Shown here: positions 5,318 to 5,318 of the stretch, piece after piece
Numbering within the stretch: the first letter of the stretch is position 1
How the letters are laid out: every line of letters begins with the position of its first letter
Source: Azoarcus sp.
GTDB lineage: Bacteria; Pseudomonadota; Gammaproteobacteria; Burkholderiales; Rhodocyclaceae
NCBI GenBank assembly: GCA_031258035.1
Contig: JAIRNL010000238.1
Location: 1 to 5,318 of the forward strand
Direction: 5' to 3'
Length of the DNA: 5,318 nucleotides
Notes under the pieces: generated by a model
The model's input: the letters and a program-made list of their open reading frames with translations, nothing else
Database searches by the model: none
Told to the model about the DNA's origin: nothing
Made by a program: the position numbers and the translations under genes

Positions 5318-5318
5318 C

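Noticed and set aside
1..5318. CRISPR array, tRNA, rRNA, or a defence or toxin-antitoxin system
   Set aside because: I saw no spaced direct repeats, no tRNA-like arms and no rRNA stretches, and no protein in the window resembles such systems.

Overview
The window is a high-GC bacterial chromosome segment. It carries a housekeeping cluster with a fairly fresh-looking insertion sequence (IS) beside it. The gene order on the minus strand (mltG, an acetyltransferase gene, tmk, holB), with ygfZ diverging from mltG, is typical of Betaproteobacteria. I infer a betaproteobacterium, perhaps Rhodocyclales-like; no rRNA or other marker in the window confirms this.

Layout. Positions 1-244 hold the first 81 codons of holB (DNA polymerase III delta'), cut by the window edge. 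Positions 291-923 hold tmk (thymidylate kinase), 928-1500 a GNAT acetyltransferase, and 1522-2538 mltG (septation/endolytic murein transglycosylase). All four are on the minus strand with gaps of 46, 4 and 21 nt, so they probably form one operon read mltG > GNAT > tmk > holB. A 102-bp intergenic region (2539-2640) separates mltG from the divergent ygfZ (2641-3666, plus strand). It contains a consensus TATAAT overlapped by a near-consensus -10 on the other strand, and a perfect 12-bp palindrome.

Positions 3667-3829 have no recognisable gene but hold a tandem 8-bp repeat and mutually exclusive hairpins. Positions 3830-5317 are a whole IS4-family element, about 1488 bp. It has 19-bp imperfect terminal inverted repeats that match the Tn5/IS50 outside end at 15 of 19 positions. 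Its minus-strand transposase gene keeps the DDE and YREK residues but is split by at least three frame breaks, one accompanied by an in-frame TAG. The window ends one base beyond the IS, so its right flank cannot be seen.

How the genes relate. The operon joins cell-wall polymer termination (MltG), dTTP supply (Tmk) and clamp loading for replication (HolB). YgfZ is a folate-dependent factor for iron-sulfur proteins. The odd member is the GNAT gene: about 48% GC in sampled rows against 77-80% in sampled neighbouring rows, with codon use and protein style unlike its neighbours, yet placed in the operon with good translation signals. It looks like a horizontally acquired cargo gene. I found no convincing new multi-gene system. 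The GNAT insertion, the divergent promoter and the decaying IS are the parts most worth a second look.
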